Shown in pieces: positions 39,496-46,883 of a stretch of DNA of 64,000 bases. The position numbers and the translations under genes are program-made. Source of the DNA: an uncultured Flavobacteriaceae bacterium (GTDB taxonomy: Bacteria > Bacteroidota > Bacteroidia > Flavobacteriales > Flavobacteriaceae); assembly GCA_937136455.1 (NCBI GenBank), contig CAKZOO010000051.1, positions 1 through 64,000 on the forward strand. The letters run 5' to 3'. The notes below the pieces were generated by a model that was not told the DNA's origin, did no database searches, and was given only the letters and a program-made list of their open reading frames with translations. Each line of letters starts with the position of its first letter. Position 1 is the first letter of the stretch.

Positions 39496-40911
39496 ATGAA
39501 AGTAGAACAAATATACACCGGATGTTTAGCACACGCAGCTTATTATGTTGAAAGTAATGGGGAAGCTGCAATTTTTGACCCTTTGAGAGAAGTTGGTCCC
39601 TATTTAGATAGAGCCAAAAAAGACAATGCAAAAATTAAATATGTTTTTGAAACCCATTTTCACGCTGATTTTGTCAGTGGACATTTGGATCTTCAAAAGA
39701 AATCAGGAGCTACCATCGTATTTGGTCCAACGGCCAAACCTAGTTACGAATCTAAAATAGCTGTTGATGGTGAAATATTTAATATAGGTAACTATCAAGT
39801 TAAAGTGATTCACACTCCAGGACATACCATGGAGTCGACCACTTATCTTTTGATCGATGAAAGTGGAAAAGAACACGGAATCATAACTGGAGACACCTTA
39901 TTTATTGGTGATGTTGGAAGACCAGATTTAGCACAACACGTTGTTTCTGATCTTACTGAGGAGAAACTTGCAGGCAATTTATTTGAATCACTTAGAAATA
40001 AAATCATGCCTCTTAGCGATGATTTAATTGTGTATCCTAATCACGGAGCTGGTTCAGCTTGTGGTAAGAAGATGAGTAGTGAAACAACTGATACTCTTGG
40101 TAATCAGAAAAAAACAAACTACGCATTGAGAGCAGATATGACTAAAGAAGAATTTATCAAAGAATTACTTACAGGATTAACTGCTCCTCCAAGTTATTTC
40201 CCTTCAAATGTAATTATGAACATTAAAGGGTATGACAGTTTAGATACAGTAATGGACAGAGCACAACAACCACTTTCTGCAGATGCATTTGAAGCTGCAG
40301 CAAATGAAACAGGAGCACTTGTATTAGATGTACGTCACGATACTGTTTTTGCACAGGGATTCATTCCAAATAGTATCAATATCGGGATCGATAATAATTT
40401 TGCTCAGTGGGTAGGAGAAATGATTGTGGGTGTAGATACTGAAATTTTGTTGGTAGCTGAACCAGAGCGAGTTGAAGAAACAATTACGCGTTTATCAAGA
40501 GTTGGTTACGACCATTGTATTGGTTATTTAGACGGTGGATTTGAAACTTGGAAAAAAAGTGGAAAAGAATTTGATACAGCAGAAAGAGTAACTTCTCAAG
40601 AATTTGCAGAAGCTTATAAAAACGAGGAATTATTGGTGTTTGACGTTCGTAAGAAAAGTGAATACGATTCTGAACACGTAGTTGGAGCTATCAATATTCC
40701 TTTAAATCAAATGAACGAACATCTGTCTGAAATCCCTAAAGACAAACCATTTGTAATTCACTGTGCAGGAGGTTATCGTTCTATGGTTGCATCATCGATG
40801 TTAAAGCAACGAGGATGGGATAATTTTACAGATGTAATTGGAGGTTTTGACGCCATTAAAGAAACGGATGTCAAAAGAACTGACTATGTGTGTCCTACGA
40901 CATTGTTGTAA
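39496..40911 (+). CDS. Metallo-beta-lactamase-fold persulfide dioxygenase-like protein with two rhodanese domains
   Basis: A 471-residue cytoplasmic protein. Residues 1-245 are an ETHE1-like metallo-beta-lactamase fold: THFHADFVSGH carries the first metal ligands (the fourth canonical His is Phe), with HTPGHTMEST, GDTLFIGDVGRPD and NHGAGS following. Rhodanese domain 1 (about 270-365) has no catalytic Cys in its active loop. Rhodanese domain 2 (about 375-460) has Cys423 in HCAGGYRS. Such fusions oxidise glutathione or low-molecular-weight persulfides and shuttle sulfane sulfur. The nearby YeeE/YedE pair supports a role in sulfide/thiosulfate handling. Confidence 0.9.
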   Translation: MKVEQIYTGCLAHAAYYVESNGEAAIFDPLREVGPYLDRAKKDNAKIKYVFETHFHADFVSGHLDLQKKSGATIVFGPTAKPSYESKIAVDGEIFNIGNYQVKVIHTPGHTMESTTYLLIDESGKEHGIITGDTLFIGDVGRPDLAQHVVSDLTEEKLAGNLFESLRNKIMPLSDDLIVYPNHGAGSACGKKMSSETTDTLGNQKKTNYALRADMTKEEFIKELLTGLTAPPSYFPSNVIMNIKGYDSLDTVMDRAQQPLSADAFEAAANETGALVLDVRHDTVFAQGFIPNSINIGIDNNFAQWVGEMIVGVDTEILLVAEPERVEETITRLSRVGYDHCIGYLDGGFETWKKSGKEFDTAERVTSQEFAEAYKNEELLVFDVRKKSEYDSEHVVGAINIPLNQMNEHLSEIPKDKPFVIHCAGGYRSMVASSMLKQRGWDNFTDVIGGFDAIKETDVKRTDYVCPTTLL

Positions 40912-40927
40912 GAGCTAAAAGCACTTA

Positions 40928-40967
40928 AATATGACAAAGGGTCACATTTTTAATGTGGCCTTTTTTT
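40928..40967 (+). repeat. Left copy of a 40-base perfect direct repeat
   Basis: Identical base for base to 42198-42237, 1270 bases away. It contains a complete rho-independent terminator. The two copies bracket an A+T-rich two-gene cassette. Confidence 0.93.
40936..40967 (+). terminator. Rho-independent terminator of the MBL-rhodanese gene (left copy)
   Basis: A nine-base-pair stem GGTCACATT / AATGTGGCC (one T-G pair) with loop TTT, flanked by AAAG and followed by seven T. Confidence 0.88.
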
Positions 40968-41003
40968 ATTTGTACCGGTTATATGCCGTTTAAAGAAGAA
41001 AAT

Positions 41004-41042
41004 GTGTCATTCAACGATACGATTGTATATGCTGAAATTTAA
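41004..41042 (+). pseudogene. Possible decayed 5' end of a trxA copy
   Basis: A short frame GTG TCA TTC AAC GAT ACG ATT ... TAA encodes VSFNDTIVYAEI. The 18 bases at 41007-41024 match trxA at 42273-42290 in 12 positions. The offset from the 40-base repeat is nearly equal (40 against 36 bases). It could be the remnant of a trxA start copied together with the terminator. The match is short and gapped, so it could be chance. Confidence 0.3.
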
Positions 41043-41070
41043 TAGGTAGTTTGGAAACAAAAACAGTATT

Positions 41071-41907
41071 ATGTATGGAAGTATATTAAAAATTTCGGCT
41101 ATAATATTTTGTGTATTTGTTGTTTCTTGTACAACAAATATTGATGATTTATCAATAAATCAAGAGCAAAATATTGATTATATTGCAATTTCAGATCAAA
41201 TAAAAAATGAGATCAATGAATTTGGTGATTTATTGAAAATGGACACTGAAGGAAGAATTACAGACATAATTAAAAACATTAATGAGAATATTGAAACTAA
41301 AGGAAAAGTAATTAATCCTAAAACAGAAAAATATTTAAATGAGCATATCTCTGTAAAAACACATTTCTCAAAAAATGATTTATCAGATTCGTTTAGTGAA
41401 AATCAAAAAACATTTTTAATATCATTTTATAATGATTTAGCAAACCCAGATCGGTCCTTAAATGAAATAATTCTTCACTATAATTCATTGCTTATTAGTA
41501 GTTATTTAAGTAAAAATGAAAAGGGACAAATATTAGTACAATTAACAATTGCTGAGAGCACTCTAAAAGTAATTGATCAATTGCTAATGAATTTTGAATT
41601 TTCTGACCCTAATGATGGTAATACATGTGATGCATATCAAAATTGTATTAATGAAAATTTAGGAAGAAATGTTTCCCAAGGAATGGTATGGGGTGCAGTA
41701 ACAGGAGGAATTGCTGGAGGAATTGCTGGGGCAGCAGGAGGAACAGTAGTGTTACCTGGAATCGGCACAACAACAGGAGCGGTAGGGGGAACAGTTTTTG
41801 GTGCAGCACAAGGGGCAACAGTTGGAGCATTAGGTGGAGCTGTATGGACTAGTTTAAACTGCACTAGAACATTAAGTCAAGATTGTTTAAAGAAATTATT
41901 TGCATAA
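41071..41907 (+). CDS. Lipoprotein with glycine-zipper C-terminal domain, unknown function
   Basis: Unrecognised 278-residue protein. It has a lipoprotein signal with lipobox FVVSC (Cys20) and a charged helical middle (about 30-180, Lys/Glu/Asn/Ile-rich). The C-terminal part has Cys186 and Cys192 before, and Cys264 and Cys272 after, a glycine/alanine-zipper stretch (~205-260) with units such as GGIAGGIAGAAGG and GAVGGTVFGAAQG. Such zippers insert into or span membranes in some bacteriocin-like and outer-membrane proteins. The codons are unusually A+T-rich: lines 41221-41280 and 41461-41520 have 16 and 11 G/C out of 60. Only three bases separate its stop from the nearest start of the next gene. 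Toxin, envelope anchor or structural role all remain possible. Confidence 0.75.
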   Translation: MYGSILKISAIIFCVFVVSCTTNIDDLSINQEQNIDYIAISDQIKNEINEFGDLLKMDTEGRITDIIKNINENIETKGKVINPKTEKYLNEHISVKTHFSKNDLSDSFSENQKTFLISFYNDLANPDRSLNEIILHYNSLLISSYLSKNEKGQILVQLTIAESTLKVIDQLLMNFEFSDPNDGNTCDAYQNCINENLGRNVSQGMVWGAVTGGIAGGIAGAAGGTVVLPGIGTTTGAVGGTVFGAAQGATVGALGGAVWTSLNCTRTLSQDCLKKLFA

Positions 41908-41916
41908 AAATTGTAT

Positions 41917-42147
41917 ATGAAAAAGTTTAAAAATTATTTCAAAATATTAATTGTATTAAATACAATTTTAGGCACTTTGTTGTTTTTTATGGGATGGTTT
42001 TATTGGTCCAATCCCGATCGAGAAATAGTGAATATAAAGGAACATATTAATGATTCTGAATTTTACTTCACTCTATTATTTTCATTTCTAGTTTCATTTT
42101 TGATAAATTATTTAATTTCAAAAAAAATTAATCTAAAGAAAGAATAA
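41917..42147 (+). CDS. Small two-helix membrane protein, partner of the glycine-zipper lipoprotein
   Basis: Unrecognised 76-residue protein from the ATG at 41917; a TTG two codons earlier is possible. Two hydrophobic helices (about residues 8-28 and 50-68) are joined by a polar loop (WSNPDREIVNIKEHINDSE), and a Lys-rich tail ends KKINLKKE. It lies nine bases after the lipoprotein stop, so it is cotranscribed. Line 41941-42000 has only 13 G/C in 60. Size and topology resemble immunity or accessory membrane proteins, but nothing in the sequence proves that. Confidence 0.65.
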   Translation: MKKFKNYFKILIVLNTILGTLLFFMGWFYWSNPDREIVNIKEHINDSEFYFTLLFSFLVSFLINYLISKKINLKKE

Positions 42148-42155
42148 CACGTTCA

Positions 42156-42186
42156 TTTTTTTTTTTTTTTTGAATTTTTAATTCAA
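42156..42186 (+). repeat. T16 homopolymer followed by an A+T hairpin
   Basis: Sixteen T in a row at 42156-42171, running directly into a seven-base inverted repeat TTGAATT / AATTCAA (42170-42186). The tract sits eight bases after the small membrane-protein stop. Such a tract is prone to length change by slippage. Confidence 0.8.
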
Positions 42187-42197
42187 GATTAAAGTTG

Positions 42198-42237
42198 AAT
42201 ATGACAAAGGGTCACATTTTTAATGTGGCCTTTTTTT
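42198..42237 (+). repeat. Right copy of the 40-base perfect direct repeat
   Basis: Identical to 40928-40967. It lies between the cassette and trxA. Confidence 0.93.
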
Positions 42238-42238
42238 T
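42206..42238 (+). terminator. Rho-independent terminator of the cassette (right copy)
   Basis: The same nine-base-pair stem and TTT loop as the left copy, followed by eight T. It isolates the cassette transcript from trxA. Confidence 0.88.
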
Positions 42239-42266
42239 GCAGTAAACTTTAGAAAAAAGAATCGTT

Positions 42267-42563
42267 ATGAGTTCATTTAATAGTATGATACAATCGGATA
42301 AGCCAGTTTTAGTGGACTTTTTTGCCACTTGGTGTGGCCCATGTAAAACCATGTCTCCGATTTTAGAAAAAGTAAAAGCCCAACTGGGAGAAGGAGTTAC
42401 TATACTTAAGGTCGATGTGGATAAAAACCCCAAGGTAGCTGCTAGCTACCAAGTAAGGGGAGTTCCTACACTTATTATTTTTAAAGAAGGTCAAATCATG
42501 TGGAGACAATCAGGAGTGGTATCAGATAGTGATCTAATTGGATTACTAAGACAGATGTCGTAA
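42267..42563 (+). CDS. trxA: Thioredoxin
   Basis: Cytoplasmic dithiol-disulfide carrier, 98 residues. The active site WCGPCK is at residues 22-27, with PVLVDFFAT before it and the cis-Pro segment VRGVPTLIIFKEG after it. Length is typical of a compact Trx. It is first of a likely operon with the methyltransferase (21-base gap) and SDR gene. It starts 28 bases after the right terminator copy. Confidence 0.96.
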   Translation: MSSFNSMIQSDKPVLVDFFATWCGPCKTMSPILEKVKAQLGEGVTILKVDVDKNPKVAASYQVRGVPTLIIFKEGQIMWRQSGVVSDSDLIGLLRQMS

Positions 42564-42584
42564 GTTTATATAAAATTATTTACA

Positions 42585-43196
42585 ATGAAATCCTTTTGGA
42601 ACCAACGATACAGTCAAGATGAGTACGCCTACGGAAAAGAACCCAATGCGTTTTTTAAGAATGAATTGGATAAGCTTCAGCCTGGTAAGTTGTTTTTGGC
42701 AGCCGAAGGAGAAGGTCGAAACGCCGTCTATGCAGCTCAAAAAGGTTGGGAAGTGGTTTGTTACGACTTTAGTGAAGAAGCTCAAAAAAAAGCCTTGAAA
42801 CTAGCCGAGGAAAAGGGCGTTACGATTGATTATCGATTGGGATCATTGGCTGATATAAATTTTGACAAGGCTGAATTTGATGCCGTTGGAATTGTATTTG
42901 TACAACTTCCAGAGGTTATAAGAAGACAGAATTTTCAAAAGATTAGTTCCTTCTTAAAAAGTGGTGGCACAATGATCTTAGAGGCCTTTAGCAAGTCTCA
43001 TATAAAGGATCAAAGAGAAAATCCAACTGTTGGGGGACCTAAGAATATAGATCAGCTCTATCAGCTGGATTCAATAAAAAAAGATTTTGAAAATTTTGAT
43101 ATTGAAATAGCTACAGAAGTACAAACAAACTTAGAAGAAGGAATCTATCACAGAGGAAAAAGCTCGGTGGTTCGTTTTGTAGGAAGAAAAATATGA
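42585..43196 (+). CDS. Class I SAM-dependent methyltransferase (TehB-like)
   Basis: A 203-residue cytoplasmic methyltransferase. Motif I is LFLAAEGEGRNAVYAAQKG and motif II is VVCYDFSEEA. The post-motif region has FDAVGIVFVQLPEVIRR and LKSGGTMILEAFSK. The closest recognisable relatives are TehB-type and thiopurine/tellurite-type small-molecule methyltransferases, so a soft-nucleophile substrate is possible. The substrate is not determined by sequence. Its stop overlaps the next start by four bases. Confidence 0.82.
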   Translation: MKSFWNQRYSQDEYAYGKEPNAFFKNELDKLQPGKLFLAAEGEGRNAVYAAQKGWEVVCYDFSEEAQKKALKLAEEKGVTIDYRLGSLADINFDKAEFDAVGIVFVQLPEVIRRQNFQKISSFLKSGGTMILEAFSKSHIKDQRENPTVGGPKNIDQLYQLDSIKKDFENFDIEIATEVQTNLEEGIYHRGKSSVVRFVGRKI

Positions 43197-44101
43197 GATT
43201 ATTAATAACAGGAGCAACGGGATTAGTAGGATCGCGATTAGTTGAGCAATGTTTAGCTAATGGTCATCAAGTTCATTATTTGAGTACTAGACCATCTCAA
43301 CTTGATCGATTTGATAAGGCTCAAGGATTTATGTGGAATCCTCTCGAAGGAACAATAGATATCAACTGTTTTGAAGGAGTCGATACGGTAATTAACCTCG
43401 CTGGATCTTCTATTTCGAAACCCTGGACTAAAAAAAACAGGAAACTTATATTAGAAAGTAGAATTAAGTCTCTAGAAACGCTTCGCAAAGGAATTCAGTC
43501 CCTGGATAATCATTCGATAAAATCTTTCTTAACAGCCTCTGCTATTGGTATTTACAAAGAAGATTACAACAATAAATTAAAAGAAGTTAACACGGAAGTT
43601 GCTGATGATTTTTTAGGATCTGTTGTTCATGCTTGGGAACAAGAAGCGAATTTATTCACAGAATTGGGATTGGATCCTATCATTCTTAGAATTGGTCTAG
43701 TTCTTTCATCCCAAGGAGGTGTATTACCGAGTTTATTGTCTCCAATTAAAGCAAGTGTTGGAATTGTTTTTGGAAATGGAGACCAATGGCAATCATGGAT
43801 CCATATCGATGATTTAGTTCAAATTATCCTCTTCTTATCTCAAAAAAATGAAAGAGGAATTTTTAATGCAGTGGCTCCTAATCCAGTTCGACAAAAGGAA
43901 TTGGTGCGTTCAATTGCAAAAGCATTGAACAAGAAAATCATCTTATTTAGAATGCCCAAGCTTATTGTCAAATTAATTTTTGGTGAACGATCAGGACTGC
44001 TGATTAACTCACATTGCATCAGTGCTTCCAAGATTAAGAAGACTGATTATCAGTACAGTTTTGCAACATTAGACCAAGCTTTAGATCACATTGTTTCCTA
44101 G
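43193..44101 (+). CDS. TIGR01777-type SDR epimerase-like protein
   Basis: NAD(P)-binding extended short-chain dehydrogenase/reductase of the SDR39U1/YfcH group, 302 residues. The Rossmann loop ITGATGLVGSRL is at residues 4-15. VINLAGSSISKPWT and TASAIGIYKE carry the Ser/Tyr-type active-site region. The C-terminal DUF1731-like segment follows (KKIILFRMPKLIVKLIFGE). No pathway is established for the family. Translationally coupled to the methyltransferase. Confidence 0.88.
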   Translation: MRLLITGATGLVGSRLVEQCLANGHQVHYLSTRPSQLDRFDKAQGFMWNPLEGTIDINCFEGVDTVINLAGSSISKPWTKKNRKLILESRIKSLETLRKGIQSLDNHSIKSFLTASAIGIYKEDYNNKLKEVNTEVADDFLGSVVHAWEQEANLFTELGLDPIILRIGLVLSSQGGVLPSLLSPIKASVGIVFGNGDQWQSWIHIDDLVQIILFLSQKNERGIFNAVAPNPVRQKELVRSIAKALNKKIILFRMPKLIVKLIFGERSGLLINSHCISASKIKKTDYQYSFATLDQALDHIVS

Positions 44102-44183
44102 CTTTTAATTACAAGTTCTGGTTTTGGAAGGGATTCTCCTTAAAAATCCAATGACAATATGACATTAATTCATTATTTGGCAG

Positions 44184-44191
44184 TACTTTTG
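44184..44191 (+). promoter_or_regulatory. -7 element of grpE
   Basis: TACTTTTG, a perfect TAnnTTTG match, 28 bases upstream of the grpE ATG. No convincing TTG is seen at -33, and no CIRCE-like inverted repeat. Confidence 0.5.
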
Positions 44192-44219
44192 CCACATCAT
44201 TTTCGAAAAATGAATTAGA

Positions 44220-44783
44220 ATGAGCAAAGATCAAAATACAACTGAAAAAGACCAGGTTCAAGAAGCTGATGTTCAACAACAGCAAGAAGAATCAAAGGCT
44301 GATAAAAAGTCTAAGAAAAAAGAAAAAAAGGATCCTATAAAAGAGCTTCAAGATGAATTAGGAGCTGAAAAGGACAAGTTTCTAAGATTGTTCGCTGAGT
44401 TTGAAAACTACAAGAAACGAACTTCTAAAGAACGAGTTGAACTTTTTAAAACTGCAGGTCAAGAAGTTATTACTGCTTTATTGCCAGTCATCGATGATTT
44501 TGATAGAGCAATTAAAGAGATCAGTAAAACAGAAAAAGACAACGAACTTTTTAAGGGAGTTAATTTGATTAATGACAAATTGATCTCTGTTTTAAAGGTG
44601 CAAGGACTTGAAGGAATTGAAGTAGCGCAGGGAAGTGATTTCGACGCAGAAATCCATGATGCAATTACTCAGATTCCAGCACCTACAGAAGATCTTAAGG
44701 GAAAAATTATCGATGTTGTCGAAAAAGGATATACCCTAGGAGACAAGATTATAAGACACCCTAAAGTAGTCGTAGGAAAATAA
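44220..44783 (+). CDS. grpE: Nucleotide exchange factor GrpE
   Basis: Co-chaperone that releases ADP from DnaK, 187 residues. A charged, disordered N-terminal ~50 residues (Gln/Lys/Glu-rich) leads into the long dimerising helix (FLRLFAEFENYKKRTSKER). The beta-domain follows, with HDAITQIPAPTEDLKGKIIDVVEKGYTLGDKIIR split across its strands. It lies nine bases before dnaJ. dnaK is not in this window. Confidence 0.96.
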   Translation: MSKDQNTTEKDQVQEADVQQQQEESKADKKSKKKEKKDPIKELQDELGAEKDKFLRLFAEFENYKKRTSKERVELFKTAGQEVITALLPVIDDFDRAIKEISKTEKDNELFKGVNLINDKLISVLKVQGLEGIEVAQGSDFDAEIHDAITQIPAPTEDLKGKIIDVVEKGYTLGDKIIRHPKVVVGK

Positions 44784-44792
44784 TAGGAGTTT

Positions 44793-45911
44793 ATGAAAGA
44801 AGATTATTACGAAATATTAGGGGTAAATAAGAACGCTTCTGCAGCTGAAATAAAAAAGGCGTACAGAAAACAAGCGATCAAATACCACCCTGACAAAAAT
44901 CCAGGAGACGATAAGGCTGAGGAGATGTTTAAGAAATCTGCTGAAGCATACGAAGTCTTGGGTAATGAAGAAAAGAGAGCAAAATACGATCGCTTTGGAC
45001 ATTCTGCTTTTGAAGGTGGATTTGGACAAGGTGGTGGTATGAATATGGACGACATCTTTAGTCAATTTGGAGACATTTTTGGATCTGCCTTTGGAGGTGG
45101 AGGTTTTGGAGGGTTTTCTGGATTTGGTGGTGGAGGTCAAAGACGCGTAAAGGGTTCTAATTTAAGAATACGTGTCAAATTAACCTTGGAAGAAGTCGCT
45201 AATGGTGTTGAGAAAAAAGTAAAGGTACGACGTAAAACTGTTGCTGATGGTGTAACCTTTAAGACCTGTACAAGCTGTCACGGTAGTGGTCAACAGACAA
45301 AAATCACCAATACTATTTTAGGTAGAATGCAAACTGCAACTACTTGCAGTACTTGTGGTGGAAGTGGTCAATCGATCGATTCAAAACCATCTGAGGCTGA
45401 TGCACAGGGAATGGTTCAAAAAGAAGAGACGGTATCGATCAAAATACCTGCTGGCGTTGAGGATGGAATGCAACTTAAAGTTGGAGGTAAGGGAAATGAT
45501 GCTCCTGGTAATGGAATAGCTGGAGATCTGATTGTTGCAATTGAAACCATAGAACACGATACTTTAAAGAGAGAAGGTAACAATCTTCACTACGATTTGT
45601 ATATCAGTATCAGTGAGGCTGTATTAGGAACCTCTAAAGAGATTGATACGGTTAGCGGTAAGGCTAGAATTAAACTTGAAGCTGGAATTCAATCAGGGAA
45701 GATACTTCGTCTTAGAGATAAGGGAATCAAGAGCATCAACGGCTATGGAACAGGAGATCTATTGGTTCATGTCAATGTATGGACACCGAAAGAACTCAAT
45801 AAAGAACAAAAAGCCTTTTTCGAAAAGATGTTAAAGGATGATAACTTTAATCCAAAACCTGAAAAATCAGATAAATCTTTTTTTGAAAAGGTAAAAGATA
45901 TGTTTGCTTAA
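44793..45911 (+). CDS. dnaJ: Chaperone DnaJ with half of the zinc-finger region
   Basis: Hsp40 co-chaperone, 372 residues. J domain with HPD at 32-34 ([10 protein letters not shown]), then a Gly/Phe-rich linker (~75-115). The zinc region has only two CxxCxGxG motifs, CTSCHGSG (159-166) and CSTCGGSG (185-192). These correspond to the inner pair (second zinc centre); the outer pair is replaced by Cys-free sequence. The C-terminal substrate domains follow ([30 protein letters not shown]). I recall the two-motif form from Flavobacteriia. Followed by a strong terminator. Confidence 0.96.
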   Translation: MKEDYYEILGVNKNASAAEIKKAYRKQAIKYHPDKNPGDDKAEEMFKKSAEAYEVLGNEEKRAKYDRFGHSAFEGGFGQGGGMNMDDIFSQFGDIFGSAFGGGGFGGFSGFGGGGQRRVKGSNLRIRVKLTLEEVANGVEKKVKVRRKTVADGVTFKTCTSCHGSGQQTKITNTILGRMQTATTCSTCGGSGQSIDSKPSEADAQGMVQKEETVSIKIPAGVEDGMQLKVGGKGNDAPGNGIAGDLIVAIETIEHDTLKREGNNLHYDLYISISEAVLGTSKEIDTVSGKARIKLEAGIQSGKILRLRDKGIKSINGYGTGDLLVHVNVWTPKELNKEQKAFFEKMLKDDNFNPKPEKSDKSFFEKVKDMFA

Positions 45912-45935
45912 GACAAGACCTATAAAAAGGAATCA

Positions 45936-45969
45936 AAAACCCAGTACTAAGTGCTGGGTTTTGTTTTTT
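45936..45969 (+). terminator. Rho-independent terminator of grpE-dnaJ
   Basis: A twelve-base-pair stem (AAAACCCAGTAC / GTGCTGGGTTTT, one T-G pair), loop TAA, then G and six T. Confidence 0.88.
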
Positions 45970-46029
45970 AATGAAATAAGTAGTGATTTAGGTAGAAATC
46001 CTTAAATTAGAATATTAAATTATCTAGCA

Positions 46030-46881
46030 TTGGAAAAGCTCAAGAATTTTTTATCAAGTATTAAACAGATTTGGGACTTTAATGTCATCGATGGAGAAAC
46101 TGTAAAAATTTCCATCGGGACACTAATTAGTCTTGTATTAGTGATTTTAGCCATTAATATTGTATTAAAAGTCATTAGAAAACTACTCGATAAACGACTT
46201 GAAGAATCAGATCGATTTAAATTTGTAAGCGTTTATTCCTTTTTGAGATATCTGTTTTATCTACTTGCAGTGGTAACGGTTCTTCACACTTCTGGAATTG
46301 ACCTAACAGTCTTTTTAACTGCTTCTGCTGCTTTGTTTGTCGGAATTGGATTTGCCTTGCAATATTTGTTTCAAGATATCATATCAGGAGTATTAATCAT
46401 CACTGATCAATCGCTTCATGTAGGAGATGTGATAGAACTAGAAGGAAAAATAGGAAAGGTCACAGAAATTAATCTTCGAACCACTAGAGCGGTAACTAGA
46501 GATGATAAGGTGATCGTTATACCAAATCACAAGTTTTTAATTGAAAGTATTTACAATCACACTCAAAATAGAAGAAGTACCATTGAAAAAGTATCGGTAG
46601 GAGTTGCATATGGTTCAGATACAGAGTTGGTACAACAAATACTTGTCGATATTGCTTCCAATCAAAAGGGTGTTTTAAAATCACCAAAGCCCTTTGTGCT
46701 CTTTGAAGATTTTGCAGACTCCTCACTAAACTTTTCAGTAATATACACTACTGCGGATAGTTTTGGAGATAATAAAATCAAAAGTGATATTCGATTTAAA
46801 ATCGATAAAGCATTTAGAGAACACGATATCAACATTCCATTCCCACAACGAACGGTTCACCTTGTAAACCCAACTAAATAA
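46030..46881 (+). CDS. MscS-family mechanosensitive channel
   Basis: Small-conductance osmotic safety valve in the inner membrane, 283 residues. Three helices are visible (about 28-48, 68-88 and the pore-lining TM3 around 92-120). The pore helix has the Gly/Ala-rich ASAALFVGIGFALQYLFQD pattern typical of the family, followed by the beta domain (HVGDVIELEGKIGKV) and the C-terminal alpha/beta domain. The start is TTG at 46030, with no suitable ATG before the first helix. It is two bases before the response regulator gene. Confidence 0.92.
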   Translation: MEKLKNFLSSIKQIWDFNVIDGETVKISIGTLISLVLVILAINIVLKVIRKLLDKRLEESDRFKFVSVYSFLRYLFYLLAVVTVLHTSGIDLTVFLTASAALFVGIGFALQYLFQDIISGVLIITDQSLHVGDVIELEGKIGKVTEINLRTTRAVTRDDKVIVIPNHKFLIESIYNHTQNRRSTIEKVSVGVAYGSDTELVQQILVDIASNQKGVLKSPKPFVLFEDFADSSLNFSVIYTTADSFGDNKIKSDIRFKIDKAFREHDINIPFPQRTVHLVNPTK

Positions 46882-46883
46882 TT

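Noticed and set aside
41637..41864. Pro-rich minus-strand frames opposite the glycine-zipper region
   Set aside because: They are the reverse of GGN/GCN codons of the real plus-strand gene; no promoter or start context, and composition is a simple shadow.
40928..42237. An insertion sequence or prophage fragment
   Set aside because: No transposase, integrase or phage gene and no inverted ends; the flanking repeats are direct copies of a terminator.
44101..44220. CIRCE heat-shock operator before grpE
   Set aside because: No inverted TTAGCACTC-type repeat is present in the gap.
44807..45140. Two minus-strand frames opposite dnaJ
   Set aside because: Both are antisense shadows of the J domain and Gly/Phe-rich region; no promoter and unlikely composition.
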